64,000 bases of DNA, taken from Chelatococcus caeni. Lineage in GTDB: Bacteria; Pseudomonadota; Alphaproteobacteria; Rhizobiales; Beijerinckiaceae. Below the pieces are notes generated by a model. The model saw only the letters and a list, made by a program, of their open reading frames with translations, had not been told where the DNA came from and did not search any database. This document shows positions 53,629 through 62,534 of the stretch, piece by piece. The stretch lies in NCBI RefSeq assembly GCF_014196925.1, contig NZ_JACIEN010000003.1, positions 124,001 to 188,000 on the forward strand, in the 5' to 3' direction. A program made the translations under genes and the position numbers. Position 1 is the first letter of the stretch, and each line of letters begins with the position of its first letter.

Positions 53629-54311
53629 GCCCCGTCCCCCTGCCTGAGGCTCGCCACCACCTCGGCGAGGATGGCGAGCGCGATCTCCGCCGGGCTGACA
53701 GCGCCGATGGACAGGCCGATGGGGGCGTGGATGCGCCCGATGTCGGCGGGGGTGAACCCGGCCTCTGTCAGCCGCTCGACACGCCGGGCATGCGTCTTCC
53801 GCGAGCCGAGCGCGCCGATGTAGAAGCAGTCGCTGCGCAGCGCCGCCGACAGCGCCGGGTCGTCGATCTTCGGATCATGCGTCAGGGCGACGAAGGCCGT
53901 GTAGCGGTCGAGCCCGATCCGGGGCAGGGCTTCGTCAGGCCATTCCGGCACGAGACGGACATTGGGGAAGCGTTCCGGCGTCGCGAAGGCGGTGCGCGGA
54001 TCGATGATCACCGCGTCGAGCCCGAGCTGGCGCGCCATCGGCACCATCGCCTGGCTGATGTGCACGGCGCCGGTGATGACGAGGCGAATGGGCGGCGCCT
54101 GCACCGTCAGGAACAGACGGCGCCCTCCGCTCTCCACCATGCCGCTCTTGCCCGAGCGCAGCTGCGCGAGGAGGAGCGGCGCCAGCGGATCCTCGCCGAG
54201 CGCCGCCTCGACCACCAGCCGCTGCTCGCCGCTGTCGAGGTCGCTCACCAGCACGCAGGCGCGCCGCGCGGCGCGTTCCGCGTTCATCGCCGCCAGTATG
54301 TCGAGCTTCAT
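53625..54311 (-). CDS. XdhC/CoxI C-terminal-type protein
   Basis: A 228-residue protein with the Rossmann-like C-terminal domain of XdhC/CoxI: PRTAFATPERFPNVRL, FVALTHDPKIDDPALSAAL, YIGALGSRKTHARR and HAPIGLSIGAVSPAEIALAI. XdhC-type proteins bind the molybdenum cofactor, help sulfurate it and insert it. The N-terminal XdhC domain is encoded separately at 54987. A LysE gene lies between the two halves. Overlaps the molybdopterin-binding gene by 4 bp. Confidence 0.87.
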   Translation of the reverse strand: MKLDILAAMNAERAARRACVLVSDLDSGEQRLVVEAALGEDPLAPLLLAQLRSGKSGMVESGGRRLFLTVQAPPIRLVITGAVHISQAMVPMARQLGLDAVIIDPRTAFATPERFPNVRLVPEWPDEALPRIGLDRYTAFVALTHDPKIDDPALSAALRSDCFYIGALGSRKTHARRVERLTEAGFTPADIGRIHAPIGLSIGAVSPAEIALAILAEVVASLRQGDGA

Positions 54312-54331
54312 GCCGTCCGCCCTTCAGCCCC

Positions 54332-54961
54332 TCAACTCTTGTCCGTCGCCAGCTTGACGCCGAGCCCGACCAGCAGCGAGCCGCCCGCGATCCGCGTCAG
54401 TCTTTCGCCCCAGCCGCCCCGCCCGAGGCGCCGCATCACCGCCGAGGCCGTCAGCACGACCGCGATATCCGCCGAGGAGAAGGCGAAATTGACGATCGTG
54501 CCGAGGATGAGCAGCTGCTGCCAGACCGGCAGCCCCGCCCCGGCATCGACGAACTGCGGCAGGAAGGCGAGGAAGAACAGCGCCGCCTTGGGGTTGAGCA
54601 CCTCCACCATGACGCTTTCGGCAAAGGCCCGGCGGGCCGATTTCGGTGCCGCCGCCTCCGACGCCCCGGCGTCTGCCTTCTGCAGGATCATCCTGAGGCC
54701 GAGCCAGACGAGATAGGCGGCGCCGAGCACCTTGATGACCGTGAAGGCGACGGGCACGAGCGCGAGCAGCGCCGACAGGCCGAAGGCCGTCGCCAGCACA
54801 TGCGCATAGCAGCCGAGATGGATGCCGAGCGCCGCCATGAAGCCGGCGCGCCGGCCGCGCGCGAAGGTCTGCGCCGCGGCATAGAGCATCGCCGGCCCCG
54901 GCATATAGGCGAAGACCGCGGTCGCTGCGGCAAAGGCGATGAGTGTTTCGATCGGCGGCAT
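54332..54961 (-). CDS. LysE/RhtB family exporter
   Basis: A 209-residue membrane exporter of the LysE/RhtB amino-acid efflux superfamily. It has six hydrophobic segments; conserved marks are VFAYMPGPAMLYAAAQTFAR, KVLGAAYLVWLGLRMIL and VEVLNPKAALFFLAFLPQFV. It sits between the XdhC N- and C-terminal genes with gaps of about 20-25 bp on both sides, so it is probably in the same transcript although its function has no obvious link to CO oxidation. Confidence 0.88.
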   Translation of the reverse strand: MPPIETLIAFAAATAVFAYMPGPAMLYAAAQTFARGRRAGFMAALGIHLGCYAHVLATAFGLSALLALVPVAFTVIKVLGAAYLVWLGLRMILQKADAGASEAAAPKSARRAFAESVMVEVLNPKAALFFLAFLPQFVDAGAGLPVWQQLLILGTIVNFAFSSADIAVVLTASAVMRRLGRGGWGERLTRIAGGSLLVGLGVKLATDKS

Positions 54962-54986
54962 GTTCCCTTCCCCTGCTGCCAGCCCG

Positions 54987-55310
54987 TCAATCGAGCGGTT
55001 CGAGATACACCCTGATGCGCCCGCCGCAGGACAGGCCCACTTTCCAGGCCGTCTCGTCGGCGACGCCGAATTCCAGCATGCGCGGGCTGCCCTCGTCGAT
55101 GACCTCGAGCGCCTCGGTCACCACCGCGCCCTCGACGCAGCCGCCGGAGACGGAGCCGAGGAAATTGCCCTCCCCGTCGATGACGAGATGGCTGCCGACC
55201 GGCCGCGGCGCCGAGCCCCAGGTCTCGACCACCGTGGCGATGGCGACCTCGCGGCCCTCGTGCTTCCACTTCTCCGCCTGTTTCAGGATGTCTTCCTCGT
55301 TCGCGAACAT
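54987..55310 (-). CDS. XdhC/CoxI N-terminal-type protein
   Basis: A 107-residue protein that is the XdhC_CoxI N-terminal domain alone: VATVVETWGSAPRPVGSHLV is approximated by VVETWGSAPRPVGSHLVID, with GSVSGGCVEGAVVTEALEVI and GLSCGGRIRVYLEPLD. The conserved Cys in GGCVEG and SCGG are typical. In single-chain XdhC this domain is fused to the Rossmann-like part found here at 53625. Together they should serve insertion of the molybdenum cofactor. Adjacent to the CoxE-type gene (24 bp). Confidence 0.88.
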   Translation of the reverse strand: MFANEEDILKQAEKWKHEGREVAIATVVETWGSAPRPVGSHLVIDGEGNFLGSVSGGCVEGAVVTEALEVIDEGSPRMLEFGVADETAWKVGLSCGGRIRVYLEPLD

Positions 55311-55333
55311 CGGTTCGTCCCTTTCCGGCGGCC

Positions 55334-56548
55334 TCAGGCCGCCGCCAGCCAGCGCCGCGGATCCTCCGCCCGGCGCGCCGGCCCGGCGAGCGCCGCGCAG
55401 AGCTCTTCCATGGCGGCAAGATTATGCAGCGTCCTGAAATCGTCCACATGCGGCAGCATGGCCCTGATGCCGCGCGCCCGCGCCTCGAACCCGTCGAAGC
55501 GCAGGAGCGGATTGAGCCACACCAGCCGGCGGCAGGAGCGGTGCAGCCGGTCCATCTCGAAGGGGAGATCGTCGGCCACGTCACGTTCCAGCCCGTCGGT
55601 GAACAGGAGAACGACCGCGCCCTGCCCCAGCACGCGCCGCGACCAGTGCCGGTTGAAGGCCGCGAGCGAGGTGGCGATGCGCGTGCCGCCCTCCCAGTCG
55701 CGCACCAGCGCGCCGGCCCGCGCCAGCGCCTCGTCCGGGTCGCGCGCCTTGAGCTCGCGCGTGATGTTGGTGAGCCGCGTGCCGAAGACGAAGCTCGTCA
55801 CCCGCCGGCGGCTCTCGGTGAGCGCATGCAGGAAATGCAGGAAGATGCGGCTGTACTCGGCCATCGAGCCCGAGATGTCGACCAGCGCCACCACCGGCGG
55901 GTGCTTCTCGGCCCGCTCGCGCATGGCGAGCTCGATGAGGCCGCCGCCGGCCCGCAAGGTGCGGCGCAGGCTCCGGCGCGCGTCGATGCGACTGCCGTGC
56001 GGATCGGCGATATAGCGGCGCGTCTTCACCCGGTCGGCCGGCAGGCGCAGCCTGGCGATGAGTTGGCGGGCGCGGGCGATCTCGGCCGCGCTCATCTGGG
56101 CGAAGTCCTTGGCCCGCAGCACCTCACGATCGGAGACGGTGAGACGGGCGGAGAACTCGACCTCCTCGCGCACCTCTTCGGGCGGGCGGACCGGCGGGGC
56201 CATGGCATCGGCGATACGCGCCGCGCCCGGCGGCGGCTTGTCCTCGGCCGAGCTTCCCGGCGCGATGGGGCTCATCATGGCGATGAGCTTCTCGACGAGG
56301 GCCCGCCGGCGCCAGAAGAGGCGGAAGGCCTGGTCGAAGAGCGCGCTGTGCTCGTGCTTCTTCACGAAGACGGCATGCAGGATCCAGTAGAAGTCCTCGC
56401 GTCCGCCGATGCCGGCGGCGGCCACGGCATGGACGGCATCGACGACGCTGCCCGGCCCGACCGGCAGGCCGGCGGCGCGCAGTGCCCGGGCGAAATAGGC
56501 AATGTTCTCGGTGAGCTTGCCGTCCATGGCGGCATCGATCCCCTGCAT
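55334..56548 (-). CDS. coxE: CoxE-type VWA protein
   Basis: A 404-residue protein of the VWA/CoxE family. The MIDAS motif is present as VALVDISGSMAEYSRIF, with later acidic or hydroxyl residues in RDWEGGTRIATSL and LLFTDGLERD. The N-terminal part (NIAYFARALRAAGLPVGPGS) is family-typical. CoxE works with the MoxR ATPase to build the Cu/Mo site in CO dehydrogenase or to mature related enzymes. Start at 56548 taken from this motif; the ribosome-binding site is weak. Confidence 0.85.
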   Translation of the reverse strand: MQGIDAAMDGKLTENIAYFARALRAAGLPVGPGSVVDAVHAVAAAGIGGREDFYWILHAVFVKKHEHSALFDQAFRLFWRRRALVEKLIAMMSPIAPGSSAEDKPPPGAARIADAMAPPVRPPEEVREEVEFSARLTVSDREVLRAKDFAQMSAAEIARARQLIARLRLPADRVKTRRYIADPHGSRIDARRSLRRTLRAGGGLIELAMRERAEKHPPVVALVDISGSMAEYSRIFLHFLHALTESRRRVTSFVFGTRLTNITRELKARDPDEALARAGALVRDWEGGTRIATSLAAFNRHWSRRVLGQGAVVLLFTDGLERDVADDLPFEMDRLHRSCRRLVWLNPLLRFDGFEARARGIRAMLPHVDDFRTLHNLAAMEELCAALAGPARRAEDPRRWLAAA

Positions 56549-56652
56549 CCCGGTACCATATAGGCTCTCGTGCTGCGATGCACGAGCCGCCGCCGGCTGC
56601 CCGCCCCTCGACTCAAGGGAAGGTGATCGGCGCTTCCTTGCCGCAGCGCCCG

Positions 56653-57576
56653 CTACTCCGCCGCCCTCAGGTCGGCGTGCACGGCATCGAGCATCTCCTT
56701 GACCTTCGAGCCCTGCAGCTTCTGGATGTCGTCCTGGTATTTCAGAAGCACGCCGAGGGTGTCGGAGACGATGGCCGGATCGAGCGCCACGGCGTCGAGC
56801 TCGACGAGCGCCGTCGCCCAGTCGAGCGTCTCGGCGACGCCTGGCACCTTGAACACCTCCTCGCGCCGGAGCGCCTGCACGAAGGCCACCACCTCCTTCG
56901 ACAGGCGGGCCGGCGCCTGCGGCACCTTGGCCTTGAGGATGGCGAGCTCGCGCACCGCCGTCGGATAGTCGACCCAGTGGTAGAGGCAGCGCCGCTTCAG
57001 GGCGTCGTGGATCTCGCGCGTGCGGTTGGAGGTGATGACGACGATGGGCGGGCGCTCCGCCCGGATGGTGCCGAGCTCCGGCACCGTGACCTGGGAATCC
57101 GCCAGCACCTCGAGGAGAAAGGCCTCGAAGGCCTCGTCCGCCCGGTCGAGCTCGTCGATGAGGAGCACCGGCGGGCCCGCGGTGTCGCCCTCGAGCGCCT
57201 GCAGCAGCGGCCGGCGCAGCAGGTAGCGCTCGGAGAAGATGTCGTGCTCGAGCTGCTCGCGGTCGACGGTGCCCGCCGCCTCGGCGAGGCGGATCGCCAT
57301 CATCTGCGCCGCATAGCTCCATTCGTAGACGGCGGAGGCGACGTCGAGCCCCTCGTAGCACTGCAGCCGCACCAGCCGGCGGCCGAGCGAGGCCGCGAGC
57401 ACCTTGGCGATTTCGGTCTTGCCCACGCCCGCCTCACCCTCGAGGAAGAGCGGCCGCTCCATCTTCAGCGCCAGGAACAGCACCGTCGCAAGCGGCCTGT
57501 CGCTGACATAGCCGGCCGATTTGAGGAGCTTGACCGTCTCGTCGATGGAGGTGGGGAGCTGAAGGGGCTGGGTCAT
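56653..57576 (-). CDS. coxD: MoxR-family AAA ATPase (CoxD-like)
   Basis: A 307-residue AAA+ ATPase. Walker A is LEGEAGVGKTEIAKVLA, Walker B is VLLIDELDRADEAFE, sensor 1 lies in VITSNRTREIHDALKRRC. The MoxR group works with VWA proteins such as CoxE as a metal-site chaperone pair; in CO dehydrogenase clusters this protein is CoxD. The start at 57576 has AAGGA just upstream. About 100 bp before coxE on the same strand. Confidence 0.88.
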   Translation of the reverse strand: MTQPLQLPTSIDETVKLLKSAGYVSDRPLATVLFLALKMERPLFLEGEAGVGKTEIAKVLAASLGRRLVRLQCYEGLDVASAVYEWSYAAQMMAIRLAEAAGTVDREQLEHDIFSERYLLRRPLLQALEGDTAGPPVLLIDELDRADEAFEAFLLEVLADSQVTVPELGTIRAERPPIVVITSNRTREIHDALKRRCLYHWVDYPTAVRELAILKAKVPQAPARLSKEVVAFVQALRREEVFKVPGVAETLDWATALVELDAVALDPAIVSDTLGVLLKYQDDIQKLQGSKVKEMLDAVHADLRAAE

Positions 57577-57766
57577 GCGGTCCTTCGTGAATGGGTGATC
57601 GGAGCGCAGGTTACGCACAGCCGCAGAGAGAAGAAAGCCGGAAGCCGCCCGTAATCGCCCACGCGGCTTCCCGCGGCCATGGCCGGACGTGGCCGGACAT
57701 GGCCGGACATGGCGCACGGCCTCTCCGCCCGTCATGGCCAGCGCGTAGCGCACAACCTCCCCGCCC

Positions 57767-57856
57767 GTCATGGCCGGGCTTGTCCCGGCCATCCACGTCC
57801 TGCAACCGGGTGCCCGCGGCGCGGCGTGGATGCCCGCGACGAGCGCGGGCATGACG
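57767..57856 (+). repeat. REP-type palindrome, copy 1
   Basis: GTCATGGCCGGGCTTGTCCC ... GTGGATGCCCGCGACGAGCG and CGGGCATGAC. Two hairpins, GGCCGGG/CCCGGCC and GCCCGCG/CGCGGGC, flank a variable middle. Confidence 0.9.
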
Positions 57857-58015
57857 GCTGGGGAGCGGCGTGCCGGTGTCATGGCCGGGCGTGGCGCACG
57901 GCCTCTCCACCCGTCATGGCCCGGCGTAGCGCATACCCTCCCCGCTTGTCATGGCCGGCATGGCGCAGACCCTCCCCGTCCGTCATCGCCGGGCGTAGCG
58001 CACAACCTCTCCACC

Positions 58016-58104
58016 GTCATGGCCGGGCTTGTCCCGGCCATCCACGTCCTGCAACCGGGTGCCGGCTGCACCGCGTGGATGCCCGCGACGAGCGCGGGCA
58101 TGAC
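58016..58104 (+). repeat. REP-type palindrome, copy 2
   Basis: Same hairpins and flanks as copy 1 (57767-57856) apart from a few bases around 58064-58074. Confidence 0.9.
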
Positions 58105-58230
58105 GGCCGGGGAGCGGCGTGCCGGTGTCATCGCCGGGCGTGGCGCACGGCCTCTCCACCCGTCATGGCCCGGCGTAGCGCAGCCCCTCCCCGCTTGTCA
58201 TGGCCGGCATGGCGCAGACCCTCCCCGCTC

Positions 58231-58320
58231 GTCATGGCCGGGCTTGTCCCGGCCATCCACGTCCTGCAACCGGGTGCCCGGCGGCACCGCGTGGATGCCC
58301 GCGACGAGCGCGGGCATGAC
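58231..58320 (+). repeat. REP-type palindrome, copy 3
   Basis: Same hairpins as copies 1 and 2; only the middle differs. It ends 70 bp before the coxM stop. Confidence 0.9.
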
Positions 58321-58390
58321 GGCCGAGAAGGCCGGGCATGACAAGAGGAGGGCGCGTCCTTTCAGAAAGCGCGACAGCTCTGCCCCGCCG

Positions 58391-59197
58391 TCACCCCCGG
58401 TTCGTCGCCTTCGCCACCGCCCGGCGGGCCATGACGCCGATGAGGTGGGCGCGGTATTCCGCATCCGCATGGATGTCGCTGTTGAGCCCGTCGGCCGGCA
58501 CTGTCACGCCTTCGAGGGACTTCGGCGAGAAGCGCTTCTTCAGCGCCTCCTCCATCGTCGGCACGCGGAAGACGCCGTCGGCGCCCGCTCCCGTCACCGC
58601 GACGCGGATGTCGCTGCCGCGCTTGGCGACGAAGACGCCGACGAGCGCGTAGCGCGAGGCGGGGTTGGGGAACTTCTCATAGGCCGCCTTGCCGACGAGG
58701 GGGAACGAGATCTTCGTCACGATCTCCCCCTCCTCCAGCGCCGTCTCGAACAGCCCCGTGAAGAACTCCTCGGCCGGGATTTTGCGCTTGTTGGTGACGA
58801 TGGTCGCCCCGAGCGCAAGGCACGCCGCCGGGTAATCCGCCGCCGGGTCGTTGTTGGCGATGGAGCCGCCGATGGTGCCGCGGTTGCGCACATGCGGGTC
58901 GCCGATGCCCTCGGCGAGCTCGCAGAGCGCCGGCAGCGCCTCCCGCACCACGGGCGAGGCGGCGACGGCCGCGTGCCGCGTCATGGCGCCGATGACGAGC
59001 GAGCGGCCCTTGAGCTCGATGCCCGACAGCTCCGCGACGGCGTTGAGATCGATGATGGCCGAAGGCGCAGCGAGCCGCTGCTTCATGGTCGGCAGCAGCG
59101 TGTGGCCGCCGGCGAGCAGCTTGGCGTCCTCGTTCTTCGCCAGCATGTTGGCCGCCTGCCTCAGGCTCGTCGGCCGGTGGTAGTCGAAGGCGTACAT
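58391..59197 (-). CDS. coxM: CO-dehydrogenase-type FAD-binding (medium) subunit
   Basis: A 268-residue FAD subunit. The FAD motifs AKLLAGGHTLLPTMKQRL (about residues 24-41) and GTIGGSIANNDPAADYPAAC match CoxM-type proteins. It carries electrons from the Fe-S subunit to quinone. The gene follows coxL by 62 bp. In the form II arrangement the order is S-L-M, as here. The C-terminal end (GVMARRAVAKATNRG) is normal for the family. Confidence 0.9.
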   Translation of the reverse strand: MYAFDYHRPTSLRQAANMLAKNEDAKLLAGGHTLLPTMKQRLAAPSAIIDLNAVAELSGIELKGRSLVIGAMTRHAAVAASPVVREALPALCELAEGIGDPHVRNRGTIGGSIANNDPAADYPAACLALGATIVTNKRKIPAEEFFTGLFETALEEGEIVTKISFPLVGKAAYEKFPNPASRYALVGVFVAKRGSDIRVAVTGAGADGVFRVPTMEEALKKRFSPKSLEGVTVPADGLNSDIHADAEYRAHLIGVMARRAVAKATNRG

Positions 59198-59259
59198 GGG
59201 TTTCTCCCCGTTCCGATATCCCCGCCGCCGGGCGGCGGGGCCTGTCCCGATCCTGAGGC

Positions 59260-61632
59260 CTATTCCGCCGCCATGCGCATCGGCGCCTTGCGGCAGGCGC
59301 GCCAGACGGCCTGCGGCGTCGCCGGCATGGCGATGTCCTCATGGCCGACCGCATCCGTGATGGCATTGACGACGGCGGCCGGGGCGGCGATGGCGCCCGC
59401 CTCGCCGCAACCCTTGATGCCGAGCGGGTTCGACGGGCACGGCGTCGACGTCATGCCCACGTTGAACGACGGCAGGTCGTCAGCGCGCGGCATGCAGTAG
59501 TCCATGAAGCTCGCCGTCACGAGCTGGCCGTCCTTGTCGTAGCGCGCACCCTCGAGCAGCGCCTGGCCGACGCCCTGGGCGATGCCGCCGTGCACCTGGC
59601 CCTCGACGATCATCGGGTTGATGACGACGCCGAAATCGTCCACCGCCGTCCAGCGCTCGATGCGCGTGATGCCCGTCTGCGGGTCGACCTCGACCTCGCA
59701 GATGTGCACGCCCGCCGGGAAGGTGAAGTTGGTCGGGTCGTAGAACGCCCCCTCCTTCAGCCCCGGCTCCAGCTCCTGGCCCGAGAACTTGTGGGCGATA
59801 TAGGCCTGCAGCGCCACGTCGCCGAAGCCGAGCGCCTTGTCCGTGCCGGCGACGGAGAACTTGCCGTCCTTGAACTCGATGTCGCCTTCCGCGGCCTCGA
59901 GCACGTGGGCGGCCACCTTCTTGCCCTTGGCGACGACCTTGTCGAGCGCCTTGACGATGGCCGACATGCCCACCGCGCCGGAGCGCGAGCCATAGGTGCC
60001 CATGCCGAACTGCACCTTGTCGGTATCGCCGTGCACCACCGTCACCTGGTCGATGGAGATGCCGAGCCTGTCCGATACCAGCTGGGCGAAGGTCGTCTCG
60101 TGGCCCTGGCCGTGGCTGTGCGAGCCGGTCAGCACCTCGACGGAGCCGGTCGGGTTGACGCGCACCTCGGCCGATTCCCACAGGCCGACGCCCGCGCCGA
60201 GCGAGCCCACCGCCTGCGAGGGGGCGATGCCGCAGGCCTCGATGTAGGACGAGAAGCCGATGCCGCGCAGCTTGCCGCGCCGCGCGCTCTCGCGCTTGCG
60301 CCTGCCGAAGTTCTTGTAGTCGGCGAGCTCCAGCGCCTTCTGCAGCGAGGCGTGATAATCGCCGACGTCATAGTTCATGATGACCGGCGTCTGGTGCGGG
60401 AACTTCTTGATGTAGTTGCGCTTGCGGAACTGCGCCGGGTCTATGCCGAGCTCCCGCGCCGCCACCTCCATGAGGCGCTCGATGACGAAGGTCGCTTCCG
60501 GCCGGCCTGCACCGCGATAGGCATCGACCGGCGCAGTGTTGGTGTAGACACCATCCACCTCGCAGTAGATCGCCGGGATGTCGTACTGCCCGGACAGCAG
60601 CGGGGCATAGAGATAGGTCGGCACCGAAGAGGCGAAGGTGGAGAGATAGGCACCGAGATTGGCGGTGGTCTTCACCCGAAGGCCGAGGATCCTGCCCTTG
60701 TCGTCCGTGGCGAGCTCGGCATGGGAGACGTGGTCGCGTCCATGCGCGTCGGCGAGGAAGGCCTCGGTGCGCTCGGCCGTCCACTTCACCGGCCGCCCGA
60801 CCTTCTTCGCCGCCCAGATGCAGACCGTCTCCTCGGCATAGATGAAGATCTTGGAGCCGAAGCCGCCGCCGACATCCGGCGCGATGACGCGCAGCTTGTG
60901 CTCGGGCGCGATGCCGACGAAGGCCGAGAGCACGAGCCGCGCCACATGCGGGTTCTGGCTCGTGGTGTAGAGCGTATAGCCGTCCGTGCCCGGATCGTAG
61001 TCGCCGATCGCCGCCCGCGGCTCGAGCGCGTTGGGGACGAGCCGGTTGTTGACGAGGTCGATCGTCGTGACGTGCCTGGCCCCCTTGAAGGCCGCATCGG
61101 TGGCGGCCTTGTCGCCGAGATGCCAGGCGAAGACCGTGTTGTCCGGCGCCACCTCGTGCACCGGCTCGGCGCCCTTCATCGCCTTCTGCGCCGCCGCGGG
61201 ATCGACGACGGCGGGGAGCACCTCGTAGTCGACCTCGACGGCCTCGGCCGCATCCTTCGCCTCGGCGAGGCTCTCGGCGATCACGACGGCCACATGGTCG
61301 CCGACATAGCGCACCTTGCCCTGCGCCAGCGCCGGATGCGGCCCCGCCTTCATCGGCGTGCCGTCCTTGGAATGGATCATCCAGCCGCAGATCAGCCCGC
61401 CGACGTTGTCCTTGGCGAGATCCTCGCCCGTCAGCACGGCGACGACGCCCGGCATCGCCGCCGCTTTCGCGGTGTCGATCGAGCGGATCTTCGCGTGGGC
61501 GTGGGGAGAGCGCAGGAAATAGGCGTAGGTCTGGCCCGGGCGCGACAGGTCGTCGGTATATTGGCCGCGGCCGGTGATGAAACGCTGGTCTTCCTTGCGG
61601 CGCACGGCAGCGCCAATATGCGTCACGGACAT
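59260..61632 (-). CDS. coxL: Form II CO-dehydrogenase-like molybdenum hydroxylase, large subunit
   Basis: A 790-residue molybdopterin-binding subunit of the xanthine oxidase family. It begins [20 protein letters not shown] and has the active-site loop AYRGAGR at residues 371-377, the form II signature; form I CO dehydrogenase has AYRCSFR with the copper-binding Cys. Later motifs include [15 protein letters not shown] and [17 protein letters not shown] (with the catalytic Glu). Form II enzymes are of uncertain substrate and several do not oxidise CO, so a different aldehyde or heterocycle is possible. Confidence 0.92.
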   Translation of the reverse strand: MSVTHIGAAVRRKEDQRFITGRGQYTDDLSRPGQTYAYFLRSPHAHAKIRSIDTAKAAAMPGVVAVLTGEDLAKDNVGGLICGWMIHSKDGTPMKAGPHPALAQGKVRYVGDHVAVVIAESLAEAKDAAEAVEVDYEVLPAVVDPAAAQKAMKGAEPVHEVAPDNTVFAWHLGDKAATDAAFKGARHVTTIDLVNNRLVPNALEPRAAIGDYDPGTDGYTLYTTSQNPHVARLVLSAFVGIAPEHKLRVIAPDVGGGFGSKIFIYAEETVCIWAAKKVGRPVKWTAERTEAFLADAHGRDHVSHAELATDDKGRILGLRVKTTANLGAYLSTFASSVPTYLYAPLLSGQYDIPAIYCEVDGVYTNTAPVDAYRGAGRPEATFVIERLMEVAARELGIDPAQFRKRNYIKKFPHQTPVIMNYDVGDYHASLQKALELADYKNFGRRKRESARRGKLRGIGFSSYIEACGIAPSQAVGSLGAGVGLWESAEVRVNPTGSVEVLTGSHSHGQGHETTFAQLVSDRLGISIDQVTVVHGDTDKVQFGMGTYGSRSGAVGMSAIVKALDKVVAKGKKVAAHVLEAAEGDIEFKDGKFSVAGTDKALGFGDVALQAYIAHKFSGQELEPGLKEGAFYDPTNFTFPAGVHICEVEVDPQTGITRIERWTAVDDFGVVINPMIVEGQVHGGIAQGVGQALLEGARYDKDGQLVTASFMDYCMPRADDLPSFNVGMTSTPCPSNPLGIKGCGEAGAIAAPAAVVNAITDAVGHEDIAMPATPQAVWRACRKAPMRMAAE

Positions 61633-61746
61633 CGTTTCCTCCCAGAAACTGCAGCGCGCGGCACAGGCTCTCGGACGGCCGGCTCGACGCGCGATCCGTT
61701 GGTCCGGCCGCGGACGGAGCCTCGCTCCGCCGGGCCGTTGGGCACG

Positions 61747-62241
<495 letters not shown>

Positions 62242-62534
62242 TCGGAACCCTCCCCTTAGGCGCGCACGGGCGTGCGGCTCGTTGCGATGGTCGCTTACGG
62301 CGACATCGGACACGGGATACCAGGATCGAGACCCCTACCCTGGAACTGGTCGAAATCCAGTCTGAACCGGCCGGAATCGGGGGTCAAGCGCTGAATGAGA
62401 ACCGGCGGATCGTCGTTTTTCGCGCTTTGCGCCGCAAAATTTTCGCGATAGCGGCGTCTGGTGCGAAGTACGTCGGCGGACGCGGCGGTGCCGCGTCGCG
62501 CCCTTCGGTACCCGCGCAGGGAGCGACCCAAGCG

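Larger units (their letters stand above)
57577..58390. repeat. REP palindrome block between coxM and the MoxR gene
   Basis: About 800 bp with no gene but many variants of GTCATGGCCGGGC and GGCGTAGCGCA. A segment of about 213 bp (57767-57979) is repeated nearly exactly at 58016-58230, and a third partial copy begins at 58231. Open frames on both strands here are artefacts of the repeats. Confidence 0.85.

Noticed and set aside
57577..58390. CRISPR array
   Set aside because: The repeats are long palindromes with variable spacing and near-identical inserts, not short repeats with unique spacers, and no cas genes are near.
57770..59500. Open frames across the REP block, with repeated peptide MAGLVPAIHVLQPGA
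   Set aside because: The peptide is simply the translated palindrome and the frame then runs antisense through coxM.
59260..61632. True (form I) CO dehydrogenase
   Set aside because: The active-site loop is AYRGAGR, not AYRCSFR, and the order is S-L-M rather than M-S-L.
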